A DNA stretch of 42,323 nt from Chloroflexota bacterium (GCA_025449555.1 JANWJD010000206.1:1-42323), one strand, 5' to 3'. Positions 29,756 to 39,565 are shown, counted from the stretch's first letter. A program made the numbers and translations. Notes: generated by a model not told the origin, from the sequence alone.

Positions 29756-30586
29756 TTGTCGTATCGAGCGCGCCCGCAAGGGAGCGGGTACCATGAGGGA
29801 AAGGGTAGGCATATTGCCTTGGGTCATCCCGCCCCCGACTTTGAGACGCGCCTGGCATCGATCGACGATGGGCTTGAAGACATAGCCCGCGATGTGATTC
29901 GGCGCCATCAAGACCTATCCCGGCCCGAAAATGCCTCCTTTTTGGAGCTGCCGGACGCACGCGAGCAGCACCAAACACAGTGGCACCAGTGGGGCATCCT
30001 CACTCATACTCGTCGTTTCCTGCGTCACTACGACGAGGACATTCCTCGGTATCTACGCTCCTGGAAGCTCAAAGACCAGGTCGATGCCGTACTCAACCAG
30101 CCAATCGACGGCATTTCGAAGCATGATCTCCTCCGGGTGTCCATTCTCCTGCACGACATTGGCAAATTCAGCGCGCGGCGCCAGGGACGCGACCGCTATC
30201 ACTTTGCGCGGCATGAAGAGCAGTCGGGCGCCATCATTCGCGCCGAGCTCGACCTTCCCCAAATGGGGTTCACCACGGCTCAGACTGAGTACATTGCGCG
30301 CACCGCGGAAGACCATTTTGTGCTCGGGATTGTGCGGAAGGCAGCTCGAGAACGGGGAGAGTACGACGAAGCCTTTGCGCATTCGCCCCTGTTTCGTACG
30401 CTCAGTTTGCATAGTAAAACGGCGCACCCCGACGACTTCGTGGAGATCGGAGTGTTGTTTCTCGGTGACTCTCTGGCGAAGGTGGATCCGGCCTCCGGTC
30501 CGGAGCGCGCCGTCAGTCAGTACAACGTCAATATCGCGGTCGCGCGCGAGTACCTGCGAATCGTGCTGGACGACCCTTGCCTATAA
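29756..30586 (+). CDS. HD-domain metal-dependent phosphohydrolase-like protein (start uncertain)
   Basis: GILTHTRRFLRHY ... LLRVSILLHDIGKFSARRQGRDRYHFARHEEQSG; no canonical ATG near the 5' end, so the start may be TTG around 29818. Confidence 0.75.
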   Translation: MSYRARPQGSGYHEGKGRHIALGHPAPDFETRLASIDDGLEDIARDVIRRHQDLSRPENASFLELPDAREQHQTQWHQWGILTHTRRFLRHYDEDIPRYLRSWKLKDQVDAVLNQPIDGISKHDLLRVSILLHDIGKFSARRQGRDRYHFARHEEQSGAIIRAELDLPQMGFTTAQTEYIARTAEDHFVLGIVRKAARERGEYDEAFAHSPLFRTLSLHSKTAHPDDFVEIGVLFLGDSLAKVDPASGPERAVSQYNVNIAVAREYLRIVLDDPCL

Positions 30587-30587
30587 T
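30582..30587 (+). promoter_or_regulatory. candidate -10 box (TATAAT) for the debranching/GT4/GpgS operon
   Basis: Consensus TATAAT overlapping the stop of the HD gene and about 50 nt upstream of the 30639 ATG; no good -35 seen. Confidence 0.35.
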
Positions 30588-30638
30588 GGACGGTACTGAC
30601 ATCCATTCCGTTTCGAATTCAAACGAGTCCTTGGTTCC

Positions 30639-32756
30639 ATGCTTACAGGTTCCGTAGCTCTTAAAGAAGACGATCTTCAGTTCATCAGCACCCAGTCCGG
30701 TGATGTTCTGGCCGACAATCCAAACGGGCTGGGTCTCTACCATCAGGACACCCGTTTTCTCAATCGTTTTGAGCTCACCGTTAACGGGTTCAAACCGGTC
30801 TTCCTGTCGCACTCGATGAACAAGCACTATATCGCGACCTTTCAGAGTGTGAATCCACCATTTCGCTTGCACGACGGGGTACGAGTGAAGCAGCAGACGA
30901 TCAGCATCCGGCGCAGCCGTTTCGTCAGCGACAGGGGCCTGTACGAGCGCCTCGGGTTCCTCAATTGCAACCCGTTCGCGGTCGATCTGGATGTGGATCT
31001 TGCGCTCGATGCTGACTTTCGGGACATGTTTTCCGTCCGTGGCTTCAAGACGCAGAGAGTGGCCGGAGAAATATCGGTGTCTTTCGGTGGCGAAGATCTG
31101 ACTTTCTCGTATCGTGGGCGGGACGAATTGATGCGCCAGACTCGCGTCACTTTCGACCACCCTCCCGAATCGATTTCTCCTCGGGAGGTCCGATTTTCCC
31201 TTCACTTGGAGCCCAACCAGTCGGATTCGATCGTCGTGCGGGTGCAGCCGTGTATCGGCGACCTCGTGCCGCCCCTCGAACCGGACTTCGACCGACAGCT
31301 CGATGATCTCGCCGCATCGTATCGATCGTGGGACGAAGCGTCCACCCACATCTCGACTAACAACGAACTCTTTGATCGAGAATTGCTCCGCGCTAGCCGG
31401 TACGACATCCGCACACTGCTCGAGCAGTCCCCGTACGGTATCGTGCCGGATGCCGGAGTTCCCTGGTATGCGGTGCCGTTTGGACGCGATGCCATCATCA
31501 CGGCTTTACAGACGCTGATGTACAACCCCTCGATCGCCGAAGGGACGCTTCGCTTCCTCGCCGCGTATCAAGGCACCACCGAGGATCCGTTCCGGGAGGA
31601 ACAGCCGGGCAAAATAATGCACGAACTGCGTCGCGGTGAGCTCGCGCGCTTGAAGGAAGTGCCCCACACGCCGTATTACGGCACGGTTGACGCAACGCCG
31701 CTCTTTCTGGTCCTCTTCGTCGAAGCCATGGAATGGCTCGACGGCGACGAACTCTACGACGATATCTTACCGGCCGCTATGCTCGCCCTCGAGTGGATCG
31801 ACCGCTACGGAGACCTCGACGGCGATGGGTATCTGGAGTACAGGGCCCAGCGGCCCGGTGGCGTGGTGAACCAGGGCTGGAAAGACTCGTTCAATTCGGT
31901 TCAGCATGACGATAACTCGATCGCAGAGCCCCCGATCGCGCTGGTGGAAGTGCAGGGCTACGTCTATCAAGCAAAAATCGGCATGGCTCGGTTACTGCGG
32001 CGGCGCGGCGATCGGAATGTCGCGGATCGACTGGAGCGGGAGGCCGTCGACCTCCGCGACCGATTTAACCGGGACTTCTGGATGGAGGACCTGGGCTTCT
32101 ATGCTCAGGCGCTCGACAGCAACAAGCGCCATGTGCGCTCGATAACTTCGAACCCGGGTCATTGCATCTGGTCGGGGATCTGTGATGTCGACAAGGCCCA
32201 TTCGGTGGCCACGCGGCTGATGGAGCGGGACATGTTCTCGGGCTGGGGCCTCCGCACGCTCAGCAGCCAGTCACCGAATTTCAATCCCATGAGCTATCAC
32301 AACGGCTCCGTGTGGCCGCATGATACCGCGCTCATCGCGCTGGGTCTGCGCCGCCTCGGTCGAAATGAAGAGGCCATCCAGTTAGTCGCGGGATTAATCG
32401 AAGCCGGCTTCCGATTCGATGACGCCAGGCTGCCCGAACTCTTCTGTGGGTTCCCGCGCGATCGCAGGTTCAATTCCAGCCCTGCCGCCTACATCGTATC
32501 GTGCAGTCCTCAAGCGTGGGCCGCAGGCTGTGTCTTCATGGTGCTGCAGAGTATGCTCGATCTTCGACCCGATGCGCAGAGCGGAACGATCCACGCCAGC
32601 CCACTGCTCCCGAGTCTGTTCACGCGCGTCGAGCTCCGACACATTCGGGTTGGTCGACATCGGGTCGATCTGCACGTCGACAGTGAAGGTGCTGGTGTGC
32701 ACGTTCAGGTGACCCGGGTGCCCGCGACAGACCTCTCTCCCGTGGGAGCGGGATGA
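30639..32756 (+). CDS. glycogen-debranching-enzyme-like / amylo-alpha-1,6-glucosidase family protein
   Basis: N-terminal LTGSVALKEDDLQFISTQSGDVLADNPNGLGLYHQDTRFLNRFELTVNG; catalytic (alpha/alpha)6-like VPWYAVPFGRDAIITALQTL, NQGWKDSFNSVQHDD, YHNGSVWPHDTALIALGL. Confidence 0.85.
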   Translation: MLTGSVALKEDDLQFISTQSGDVLADNPNGLGLYHQDTRFLNRFELTVNGFKPVFLSHSMNKHYIATFQSVNPPFRLHDGVRVKQQTISIRRSRFVSDRGLYERLGFLNCNPFAVDLDVDLALDADFRDMFSVRGFKTQRVAGEISVSFGGEDLTFSYRGRDELMRQTRVTFDHPPESISPREVRFSLHLEPNQSDSIVVRVQPCIGDLVPPLEPDFDRQLDDLAASYRSWDEASTHISTNNELFDRELLRASRYDIRTLLEQSPYGIVPDAGVPWYAVPFGRDAIITALQTLMYNPSIAEGTLRFLAAYQGTTEDPFREEQPGKIMHELRRGELARLKEVPHTPYYGTVDATPLFLVLFVEAMEWLDGDELYDDILPAAMLALEWIDRYGDLDGDGYLEYRAQRPGGVVNQGWKDSFNSVQHDDNSIAEPPIALVEVQGYVYQAKIGMARLLRRRGDRNVADRLEREAVDLRDRFNRDFWMEDLGFYAQALDSNKRHVRSITSNPGHCIWSGICDVDKAHSVATRLMERDMFSGWGLRTLSSQSPNFNPMSYHNGSVWPHDTALIALGLRRLGRNEEAIQLVAGLIEAGFRFDDARLPELFCGFPRDRRFNSSPAAYIVSCSPQAWAAGCVFMVLQSMLDLRPDAQSGTIHASPLLPSLFTRVELRHIRVGRHRVDLHVDSEGAGVHVQVTRVPATDLSPVGAG

Positions 32757-34012
32757 GCAAACGCGTCCTCATGATTCATTACACCCCGCCCGGGGTCGTG
32801 GGTGGGGTCGAACAGATCATGCAGCGCCATGAGTCCCTGTTCCAGGATCGAGGGCTCGACGTCGCAATCGTCGCTGGCCGTCCCTCTCAGCTCGATCTCG
32901 ACGTGCATGTCATTTCAGAGTTGGATGTGGCAACTCCGGCAAGCCTGGCTCTCGAGGCGGAGCTTGCGGCGGGAGTTGTTGGCCCCCGGTTTCACGCCTC
33001 GCGCGTGAACATCTTGCAGCGCCTTGGGCCCTTGGTCGAAACTGCCGACGCAGTGATCGTTCACAACGCGTTCACCTTTCATTTTTGCCAACCCTTGACC
33101 GCGGTGCTCTGGCAGCTCGCCGGTGCTGCACGGTCCACACGACCGTTCGTCGCGTGGACCCATGATATTTCATGGATCAATCCGCTCTATATTCCGTCCC
33201 TGCACGACGGGTATCCATGGGATCTCTTGCGCCTCCCGGCGCCGGGCGTCAACTACGTAACCGTTTCGCACGAACGCAAAGCCGAACTCCACGCATTGTG
33301 GGGTGAATCGTTGGATACCGTCACGGTAGTTCCGAATGGGGTCGAGGTGGCGCAACTCCTGCGCCTCTCGCCGGAGATGCGAGCGATAGTCGACCGGTAT
33401 AAGCTATTCGACCTGGATTTCCTCCTTCTGCTCCCGGTGCGAATTACTCGTCGAAAAAACATTGAAAAGGCGATCGATGTCGTACGCGTCCTGAAGGATC
33501 GCGGTCTCGCCGTGCTGCTCTTGGTGACAGGCCCCACCGCGCCTCATCACCCTCAACGCTCGCATGCCTATCTGGAGGAACTGAAATCGAAGCGGACGGC
33601 GCTCGGAGTGGACTCGGAAGTCGTCTTCCTGGCTGACGACCTTGGAAGCATGCCGACCGACCACGATATCGCCCAGCTTTATGCGCTGAGCGATTGTCTG
33701 ATTTTCCCCAGCGAATCAGAGGGCTTCGGGCTGCCCATTTTAGAGGCTGGGATTGCAGGAGTACCCGCCATCGTGTCCGATATCCCAATCTTCCACGAAG
33801 TCGGGCGGGATGACGCCTCGTATTTTCAGCTCGACGATACTCCGGAAGATGTCGCCGACATCGTGATTCGTGCTCTCGACACGCCGGAACGTCGTCTGCG
33901 CCGGCGAGTGCGCCACGAGTACCGTTGGGAAGCGATCGCCGATCGTCAGATCATGCCGCTGCTCCAGATCGAACCGTTGCGTTCGCACGAGCCGGCCGGC
34001 GTCCCGGCATGA
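32753..34012 (+). CDS. glycosyltransferase family 4 protein
   Basis: GT4 features: PPGVVGGVEQIMQRHE, VVPNGVEVAQLL, LLLLPVRITRRKNIEKAI, LYALSDCLIFPSESEGFGLPILEAGIAGVPAIVSD; ATGA-type overlaps with both neighbours. Confidence 0.9.
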   Translation: MSKRVLMIHYTPPGVVGGVEQIMQRHESLFQDRGLDVAIVAGRPSQLDLDVHVISELDVATPASLALEAELAAGVVGPRFHASRVNILQRLGPLVETADAVIVHNAFTFHFCQPLTAVLWQLAGAARSTRPFVAWTHDISWINPLYIPSLHDGYPWDLLRLPAPGVNYVTVSHERKAELHALWGESLDTVTVVPNGVEVAQLLRLSPEMRAIVDRYKLFDLDFLLLLPVRITRRKNIEKAIDVVRVLKDRGLAVLLLVTGPTAPHHPQRSHAYLEELKSKRTALGVDSEVVFLADDLGSMPTDHDIAQLYALSDCLIFPSESEGFGLPILEAGIAGVPAIVSDIPIFHEVGRDDASYFQLDDTPEDVADIVIRALDTPERRLRRRVRHEYRWEAIADRQIMPLLQIEPLRSHEPAGVPA

Positions 34013-35862
34013 ACGTTCTCCCGCTCAATATCCTCCTTCCCGACCTGGCCTCCGTGTCGGAAAACATCGTCCCGTACGCCCGGTGTCTGCTTGATTCATT
34101 CGGGGGACAGGCGACACTGCTGAGCGTCGTCGAGGTGGCTGAAGATCGGTCGCTCAGTGAAGGCGCTCTCACTGCGCGGCGGCGGCGCGGACGCTTGATA
34201 AAACTGGCCGAGCGTCAAGGCGAAGCAGCATTTCGAGTCGAGGTACGCACGGCGCATTCGTACGGCGAGGCCGTTCGAGGTGCAGTCCTGGAGGACAACA
34301 CCAATTTCATGCTCCTGCCCTGGCGATCCTCGCGGCGGAGACTTAAGTGGTCCGCGCAACAAGGTCTCGTGGAGAATCCCCCGTGTGATCTCGCAGTCGT
34401 TAAACACACCGCCCAGCGCGACATTCGCACCGTGCTGGTGGCGGCGCGCGGAGGGCCGCACGCCAGACTTGCACTGCGCGTGGCAGAGGGTATCGCTGCG
34501 TCCACCGGGGCCGTCTTGACCCTGCTTCACATTAACCTTGTCCACTGGGATCAGGATCGGCGCACCCAGGAGGCCCGATTCTTCAGTGCTGTGGTGGACA
34601 GCGTGCAGTATGAAAAAGTTCAGCCCATGCAGGTCGAAGCCGAATCGGTTGAAGGCGTCCTCCTTGCGCAGGCGGCACAACACGACCTGGTCGTCATGGG
34701 AGCTGCCGGCCGCGACGACACCTCGCCCTATCTCTTCGGCCGCATTCCGACGACTGTCGCTCAGCGCGTGGACAGCTCGGTGATCGTGGTTAAAACGCAG
34801 GAGCCGGTGACAAGGCAGCTTTTTGGCGCCCCCGCCGGAGTTGCCCGTCCGGTAGCGGTCGGCATCTCCGACGTCGTCGATCGGTGGTTTGCTGAAAACA
34901 CGTTTCACAGTAGCGAGTTCAACAACCTCCCCTACCTGGTAGACCTGAAACGACGACAGGGGACGTCCATTAGCCTCGCACTTCCCACTCTGAACGAAGA
35001 GAAGACGGTCGGGAAGATCGTTTCCACCATCAAAAAGCAGCTCGTTGAGCGCTTTCCGCTGGTAGATGAGTTCATCGTCGTCGACAGCGGCTCTGAAGAC
35101 CGTACCGTGGAAATCGTCACGAACCTGGGGATACGTGTCGTCAACCACGCGGATATTCTTCCGCTGGAAGGGTCATATCGGGGCAAGGGAGAAGCGCTCT
35201 GGAAGAGTCTCCATGTCACCAGCGGCGACATCCTGGTGTGGGTCGATTCGGACATAACCGGCTTCAACCCTAAGTTCGTGTACGGACTCTTGGGTCCCTT
35301 GCTCACGCAGCCTCACCTCGGGTTTGTCAAAGGCTTTTATCGCAGGCCCTTGAACCTCGGCGGACAGATCTCGACGACCGGCGGCGGCCGGGTCACCGAG
35401 CTCACAGCTCGGCCCTTGATCAACCTGTTCTACCCGGAGCTTTCAGGCCTTGTGCAGCCGCTGGCCGGCGAAATGGCCGGACGTCGCCAGGTACTCGAGG
35501 CCGTCCCATACTTCACCGGGTACGGTGTCGAAACCGGCTTGCTGATCGACATCCTCGAGCGGTTCGGTCTCCGTTGCATCGCTCAGACGGATCTCGAGGT
35601 TCGCGTTCATCGCAATCAGACGCTTCTGTCGCTCAGCAAAATGGCATTCGCCATCGTGCAGGTGGTGGTCAAGCGATTGGGTGAGTCCAAACGCCTCGAG
35701 CTACTGGAGGATGTCAACTCCACCATGAAGTTGATTCACTATGGGCCGTCGGAGCTTTTCCTCGAGGTGCAAGAGGTACGCGAAAATGAGCGTCCACCCA
35801 TGGACACCGTATCGGACTACCGGCGTAGCCGTGAGCGGGATGTGGTGATGAATCGTACCTGA
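34009..35862 (+). CDS. tandem UspA domains fused to glucosyl-3-phosphoglycerate synthase-like GT81 domain
   Basis: Usp signature DLVVMGAAGRDDTSPYLFGRIPTTVAQRVDSSVIVVK (G-x2-G-x9-G), then GpgS-like WFAENTFHSSEFNNLPYLVDLKRRQGTSISLALPTLNEEKTVG, VDSDI, ERPPMDTV. Confidence 0.87.
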   Translation: MNVLPLNILLPDLASVSENIVPYARCLLDSFGGQATLLSVVEVAEDRSLSEGALTARRRRGRLIKLAERQGEAAFRVEVRTAHSYGEAVRGAVLEDNTNFMLLPWRSSRRRLKWSAQQGLVENPPCDLAVVKHTAQRDIRTVLVAARGGPHARLALRVAEGIAASTGAVLTLLHINLVHWDQDRRTQEARFFSAVVDSVQYEKVQPMQVEAESVEGVLLAQAAQHDLVVMGAAGRDDTSPYLFGRIPTTVAQRVDSSVIVVKTQEPVTRQLFGAPAGVARPVAVGISDVVDRWFAENTFHSSEFNNLPYLVDLKRRQGTSISLALPTLNEEKTVGKIVSTIKKQLVERFPLVDEFIVVDSGSEDRTVEIVTNLGIRVVNHADILPLEGSYRGKGEALWKSLHVTSGDILVWVDSDITGFNPKFVYGLLGPLLTQPHLGFVKGFYRRPLNLGGQISTTGGGRVTELTARPLINLFYPELSGLVQPLAGEMAGRRQVLEAVPYFTGYGVETGLLIDILERFGLRCIAQTDLEVRVHRNQTLLSLSKMAFAIVQVVVKRLGESKRLELLEDVNSTMKLIHYGPSELFLEVQEVRENERPPMDTVSDYRRSRERDVVMNRT

Positions 35863-36063
35863 GCCGAATCCGGCCAATTTGAAGGCGATGATCAGGATCG
35901 CGAATGCCCCCACAATGATCACCGTGCGGACCGCCATGGCGCATCCCATGCCGGCAGTCGCCGCTGCTATATCGAGGCATCCGACGCGTTCGTCACCCTC
36001 TGTGTCACCGTCTGTGTCACGTTGTGGGGGATGTGCGGGTGCGTCCACGTATCCGGCTCGCGC

Positions 36064-36411
36064 TTAGTCGCCATCAGGCGAAAATCGTGAGGGAGCGGGC
36101 TTCGGCACCCGCACGCCGGCCGGTCCGCAGATGGTCGTCTGACAGGCCAGGCGCAACTTCCCGACTTCCGATCCAAGCCGTTCTCGCTCGAGCATGGTTA
36201 CCCGGGACAACCCATCCGCGCCCGACACAACCTCCACCCTGCACGACGTGCAGAACCCGCGTCCGCCGCAAATGTGTCTGTGGTCGATCCCCGCGTCCAG
36301 AATTGCATCGAGCAAGCGTTGACCGAGCGCGGCCTCGATCGCTTGTGAACCGTACTCAATCGTGATAGCCTGCGCACCCGTGTGGCGCTGAGTTGGAACC
36401 CCGTCACGCAT
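36064..36411 (-). CDS. 2Fe-2S ferredoxin
   Basis: C-x5-C-x2-C motif ICGGRGFCTSC and downstream LACQTTI; start placed at MRDGVPTQ. Confidence 0.85.
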   Translation of the reverse strand: MRDGVPTQRHTGAQAITIEYGSQAIEAALGQRLLDAILDAGIDHRHICGGRGFCTSCRVEVVSGADGLSRVTMLERERLGSEVGKLRLACQTTICGPAGVRVPKPAPSRFSPDGD

Positions 36412-36664
36412 GAATATTCCCTTGCCGTCCTCGACGGAGTTTCGATATGGCCGGCCCGCGAAGCAGTGGCCGGCTGCTCGATCGCCCCGCACCACGGCGG
36501 CGAGACATTGCTCCGTGGCCGCGCCCTCCAGCCCAATTGCACATGAATGATTCCTCGGGAACCCACTCCCAGCTGTCGATGCCCACTATCCCGCCGGATC
36601 TTGCACCGCGGCCGAAGACCCCAGCAGTGAGTGTGTCAACGCTTCAATCCTGGACAGCATTCTA

Positions 36665-38074
36665 TCAAGCTTCCTCCAGCACTCGGTCCGCGATGGTCCA
36701 GGCGGATTCGGCATCATCGTGCTCCAGAGTTCCATCCAGCACTGCCTCCAGCAATCGATCCTTAACCATTTGGATCCATGGCCCGGGTGGTCGCGAGTAG
36801 TGCATCATCAAATCGTCGCCGGAAAGCGGGCTCTTCATGGACCGGATTTGCTCTGAGCCCAGCGCACGTAGACGGTGCTCCAGCTCGTCGAACCTTCGGC
36901 TGTTAACCGATGTTCCATCGTGCGAATGCCCTGCCGCGTCCGCCCTCGCCAGCTCGACGGCAATGTCCATATCGCCCCCGAGTCGCAGGCAAAGCCGGCG
37001 CACCGCGCCGTCGGACCAGTCGGGTGAGAAAGCGTGCAGTTGCATGTGCGTCTCGACTAACTTCGCAACAGTCTCAACCACTGTGCCCGGGTAACGCAGA
37101 CCTGTTAACGTCTGGCGGGCAATCTCGGCGCCTCGTGTCTCATGGTGGAAAAACCGTGTTCTGCCGTCCGGCTCGTTGGTGCGCGTGGCGGGTTTGGCAA
37201 TGTCGTGGAGCAATGCTGCCCAACGCACTTCCAGTTTTGGCTGGACGGCCGCCAGAACCCGCATGGTGTGATCCCACAATGAAAGTGGGTGGTTCGGACC
37301 GTGGTCGGACATCCGCGTCAACTCGTGGAGTTCGGGAACCGAGTGCTCGAACAGATTGAAGTCGCGCAGCATGGTGAGCGCGGCCCCGGCATATTCGCTC
37401 TCCAGCAACCTTGTATATTCGTCTCGAACGCGTTCCCGAGAGATGCACGCGAGCTCCGGGCCGATGACATGCATGGCGGTTGCCGTGGACGTCTCGATCC
37501 GCAACTGAAGGCGCGCCGCGAACCGGACTCCCCGCAACAGTCGCAGCGGGTCTTCGCGGTATCGGGCCTCCGGATCTCCGACCGCCCGTAGGACTCGGTT
37601 TGCCAGGTCGTCCGCTCCATGAAACGGATCGATCAATCGCTCCGAGAGCGGATCGAACGCCATTGCATTGATCGAAAAGTCGCGGCGTGATAAGTCCTGG
37701 TGGATGGTTCGGCCGAACTCCACGGCCGGTTTCCGAGAACCGTGCTCATACACCTCGCGCGACCGGAAAGTCGTTACCTCAATCGTGTATCCGTGCACCC
37801 GCGTGCCGATGGTCCCGAACTTCTCGCCGAGCCGGTAGGGTGGGTGCCCCGCAAACTCTTCCAGCAGTTCGGCGGTTTGCGGCGGGGTCGCCGGCGTGGC
37901 GAAATCGAGTTCGAGGCTCGCGATACCGAGTAACCGGTCGCGCACCGCGCCGCCCACCAGGTACAGGTCGAGTCCACGATCTCTGAAAAAGAACGTCATG
38001 CGCTGCGAAAGTTCCAATTCGGACGCGAGATCTTGATCGGATCGGGGCTCTATGGATGCGGAGCTGGAAGACAT
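36665..38074 (-). CDS. cca: CCA tRNA nucleotidyltransferase / poly(A) polymerase family with HD domain
   Basis: LYLVGGAVRDRLLGIASLELDFAT, RRDFSINAMAFDPLSERLIDPFHGADDLANRVLRAVGDPEARYREDPLRLLRGVRFAARL; HD motif LLHDIAKP. Confidence 0.92.
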   Translation of the reverse strand: MSSSSASIEPRSDQDLASELELSQRMTFFFRDRGLDLYLVGGAVRDRLLGIASLELDFATPATPPQTAELLEEFAGHPPYRLGEKFGTIGTRVHGYTIEVTTFRSREVYEHGSRKPAVEFGRTIHQDLSRRDFSINAMAFDPLSERLIDPFHGADDLANRVLRAVGDPEARYREDPLRLLRGVRFAARLQLRIETSTATAMHVIGPELACISRERVRDEYTRLLESEYAGAALTMLRDFNLFEHSVPELHELTRMSDHGPNHPLSLWDHTMRVLAAVQPKLEVRWAALLHDIAKPATRTNEPDGRTRFFHHETRGAEIARQTLTGLRYPGTVVETVAKLVETHMQLHAFSPDWSDGAVRRLCLRLGGDMDIAVELARADAAGHSHDGTSVNSRRFDELEHRLRALGSEQIRSMKSPLSGDDLMMHYSRPPGPWIQMVKDRLLEAVLDGTLEHDDAESAWTIADRVLEEA

Positions 38075-38263
38075 GGACACTCTCGGGATGTCGGCTTTTC
38101 GGTCGTGTCGCCGCACCGCCCTGCACTTCCATTGGCTAAGTCGGAAGCGGTGAATGTCGGCGTGATTCGGTTCAAAAATGGTCGTCGTCCAACGGGGGTA
38201 TTCAGGTACAATTTAAGGCATTTACATAAGTCGTCGGAACGAGGCTCAGGGTGAGGGAGCGCA

Positions 38264-38740
38264 ATGAAGTGCCCGTTTTGCGGTCACAACGACTCGCGGG
38301 TGGTGGACTCACGGGATATCGAAGCCGGAGAGAGCATCCGGCGGCGGCGCGAGTGTCCAGCATGTGGACAGCGCTTCAGCACTTACGAACGCGTGGCGCT
38401 GAGCTTGCAGGTGGTGAAACGGGACGGCAGGCGCGAGGAGTTCGATCGGCAAAAGCTGGTCAAGAATATGTGGAAGGCCTGCGAAAAACGCGATCTTCCA
38501 GTGGACGCGATCGAAGCAATCGCGCGCAATATCGAACACCGCATCCACCGGTTGGGCACGCCCGAAGTGCCCAGTACAGTGGTAGGGGAATACGCCATGG
38601 ACGCGCTGCGGGAGATCGATGAGATTGCCTACATCCGGTTCGCCAGTGTCTACAAATCGTTCGCGGATCTGGATGATATGCGCCTCGAGATGGAGAAGCT
38701 TCTGACTCCGCCGACGGTAGAACACGAGCAGGTCAGCTAA
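38264..38740 (+). CDS. nrdR: transcriptional repressor NrdR
   Basis: MKCPFCGHNDSRVVDSRDIEAGESIRRRRECPACGQRFSTYERV zinc ribbon plus ATP-cone. Confidence 0.97.
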   Translation: MKCPFCGHNDSRVVDSRDIEAGESIRRRRECPACGQRFSTYERVALSLQVVKRDGRREEFDRQKLVKNMWKACEKRDLPVDAIEAIARNIEHRIHRLGTPEVPSTVVGEYAMDALREIDEIAYIRFASVYKSFADLDDMRLEMEKLLTPPTVEHEQVS

Positions 38741-38746
38741 GTCGGC

Positions 38747-39565
38747 GTGTCGGACCTAGAAGTGCAGGCCGAGCTCGACCTGCTGCGATACGATCTGTTC
38801 GCCGGCATTCGCCACGGCATAAGCACCCGCCACGGTGGCATAAGCGATCCACCCTATGACTCCCTGAACCTCGGCTTCTCGACTCTCGATGACGAAGAGT
38901 GTGTAGCCGAGAACCGGTCTAACTTTGCGCGGGCTCTGGGGATTACTTCCGTGGAACTGACCACGGCACATCTGACCCACGGCAGCGATGTTGCCGTGTT
39001 CGATGCCACCACCCCGGATGACTGGCCGAGAGCCTGGCATCCGGTGCGTGCCGGTTCCCGGCGTTTCACCTGGGTTTTTGAAGCAGACGCGGTCATCAGC
39101 AACGTCACCGGGCTCACCTTCTTGCTTACCGCTGCCGATTGCACGCCGATTTTCTTCCTGGATCGGTTGCGCGGAGTGGTCGGAGCGGCACATGCGGGAT
39201 GGCGTGGCACGGCCCGCGGGATCGCCGGCCATGTCGTCCGGCACATGACCCGCTCCTTTGGGACCTACCCCGCGGACTTGGTTGCAGGCATCGGCCCGTC
39301 GATGGGGCCCTGCTGCTATACGGTGGGACGCGAGGTGGTAGACGCGTTCGAGACCTTCGGTACACGTCCCGCGTTGGTTGCAAATGGTGATTCCGTTCGC
39401 CTGGACTTATGGGAATCGAATCGCGTGCAACTACAAGCCGCCGGCGTGCCTTCCGACTCGATCGAAACCATGGGGCTCTGCACCGGCTGCCACGTGTCGG
39501 ATTTCTTCTCACATCGAGCCGAGCAGGGCCGAACCGGACGCATGGCTGGCGCCATCGGACTGTAA
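38747..39565 (+). CDS. pgeF: peptidoglycan editing factor PgeF / polyphenol oxidase (YfiH) family
   Basis: GISTRHGGIS, LTTAHLTHGSDVAVF, LLTAADCTPIFFLD, GAAHAGWRGTARGIAG, GIGPSMGPCCYTVG. Confidence 0.93.
   Translation: MSDLEVQAELDLLRYDLFAGIRHGISTRHGGISDPPYDSLNLGFSTLDDEECVAENRSNFARALGITSVELTTAHLTHGSDVAVFDATTPDDWPRAWHPVRAGSRRFTWVFEADAVISNVTGLTFLLTAADCTPIFFLDRLRGVVGAAHAGWRGTARGIAGHVVRHMTRSFGTYPADLVAGIGPSMGPCCYTVGREVVDAFETFGTRPALVANGDSVRLDLWESNRVQLQAAGVPSDSIETMGLCTGCHVSDFFSHRAEQGRTGRMAGAIGL

Noticed and set aside
34096-35148. 350-aa minus-strand ORF antisense to Usp-GpgS
   Set aside because: Shadow ORF; the plus-strand protein has Usp and GpgS motifs throughout.
36198-36566. 122-aa minus ORF overlapping the ferredoxin gene
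   Set aside because: Alternative frame of the ferredoxin region; arginine-rich, low-information translation without motifs.
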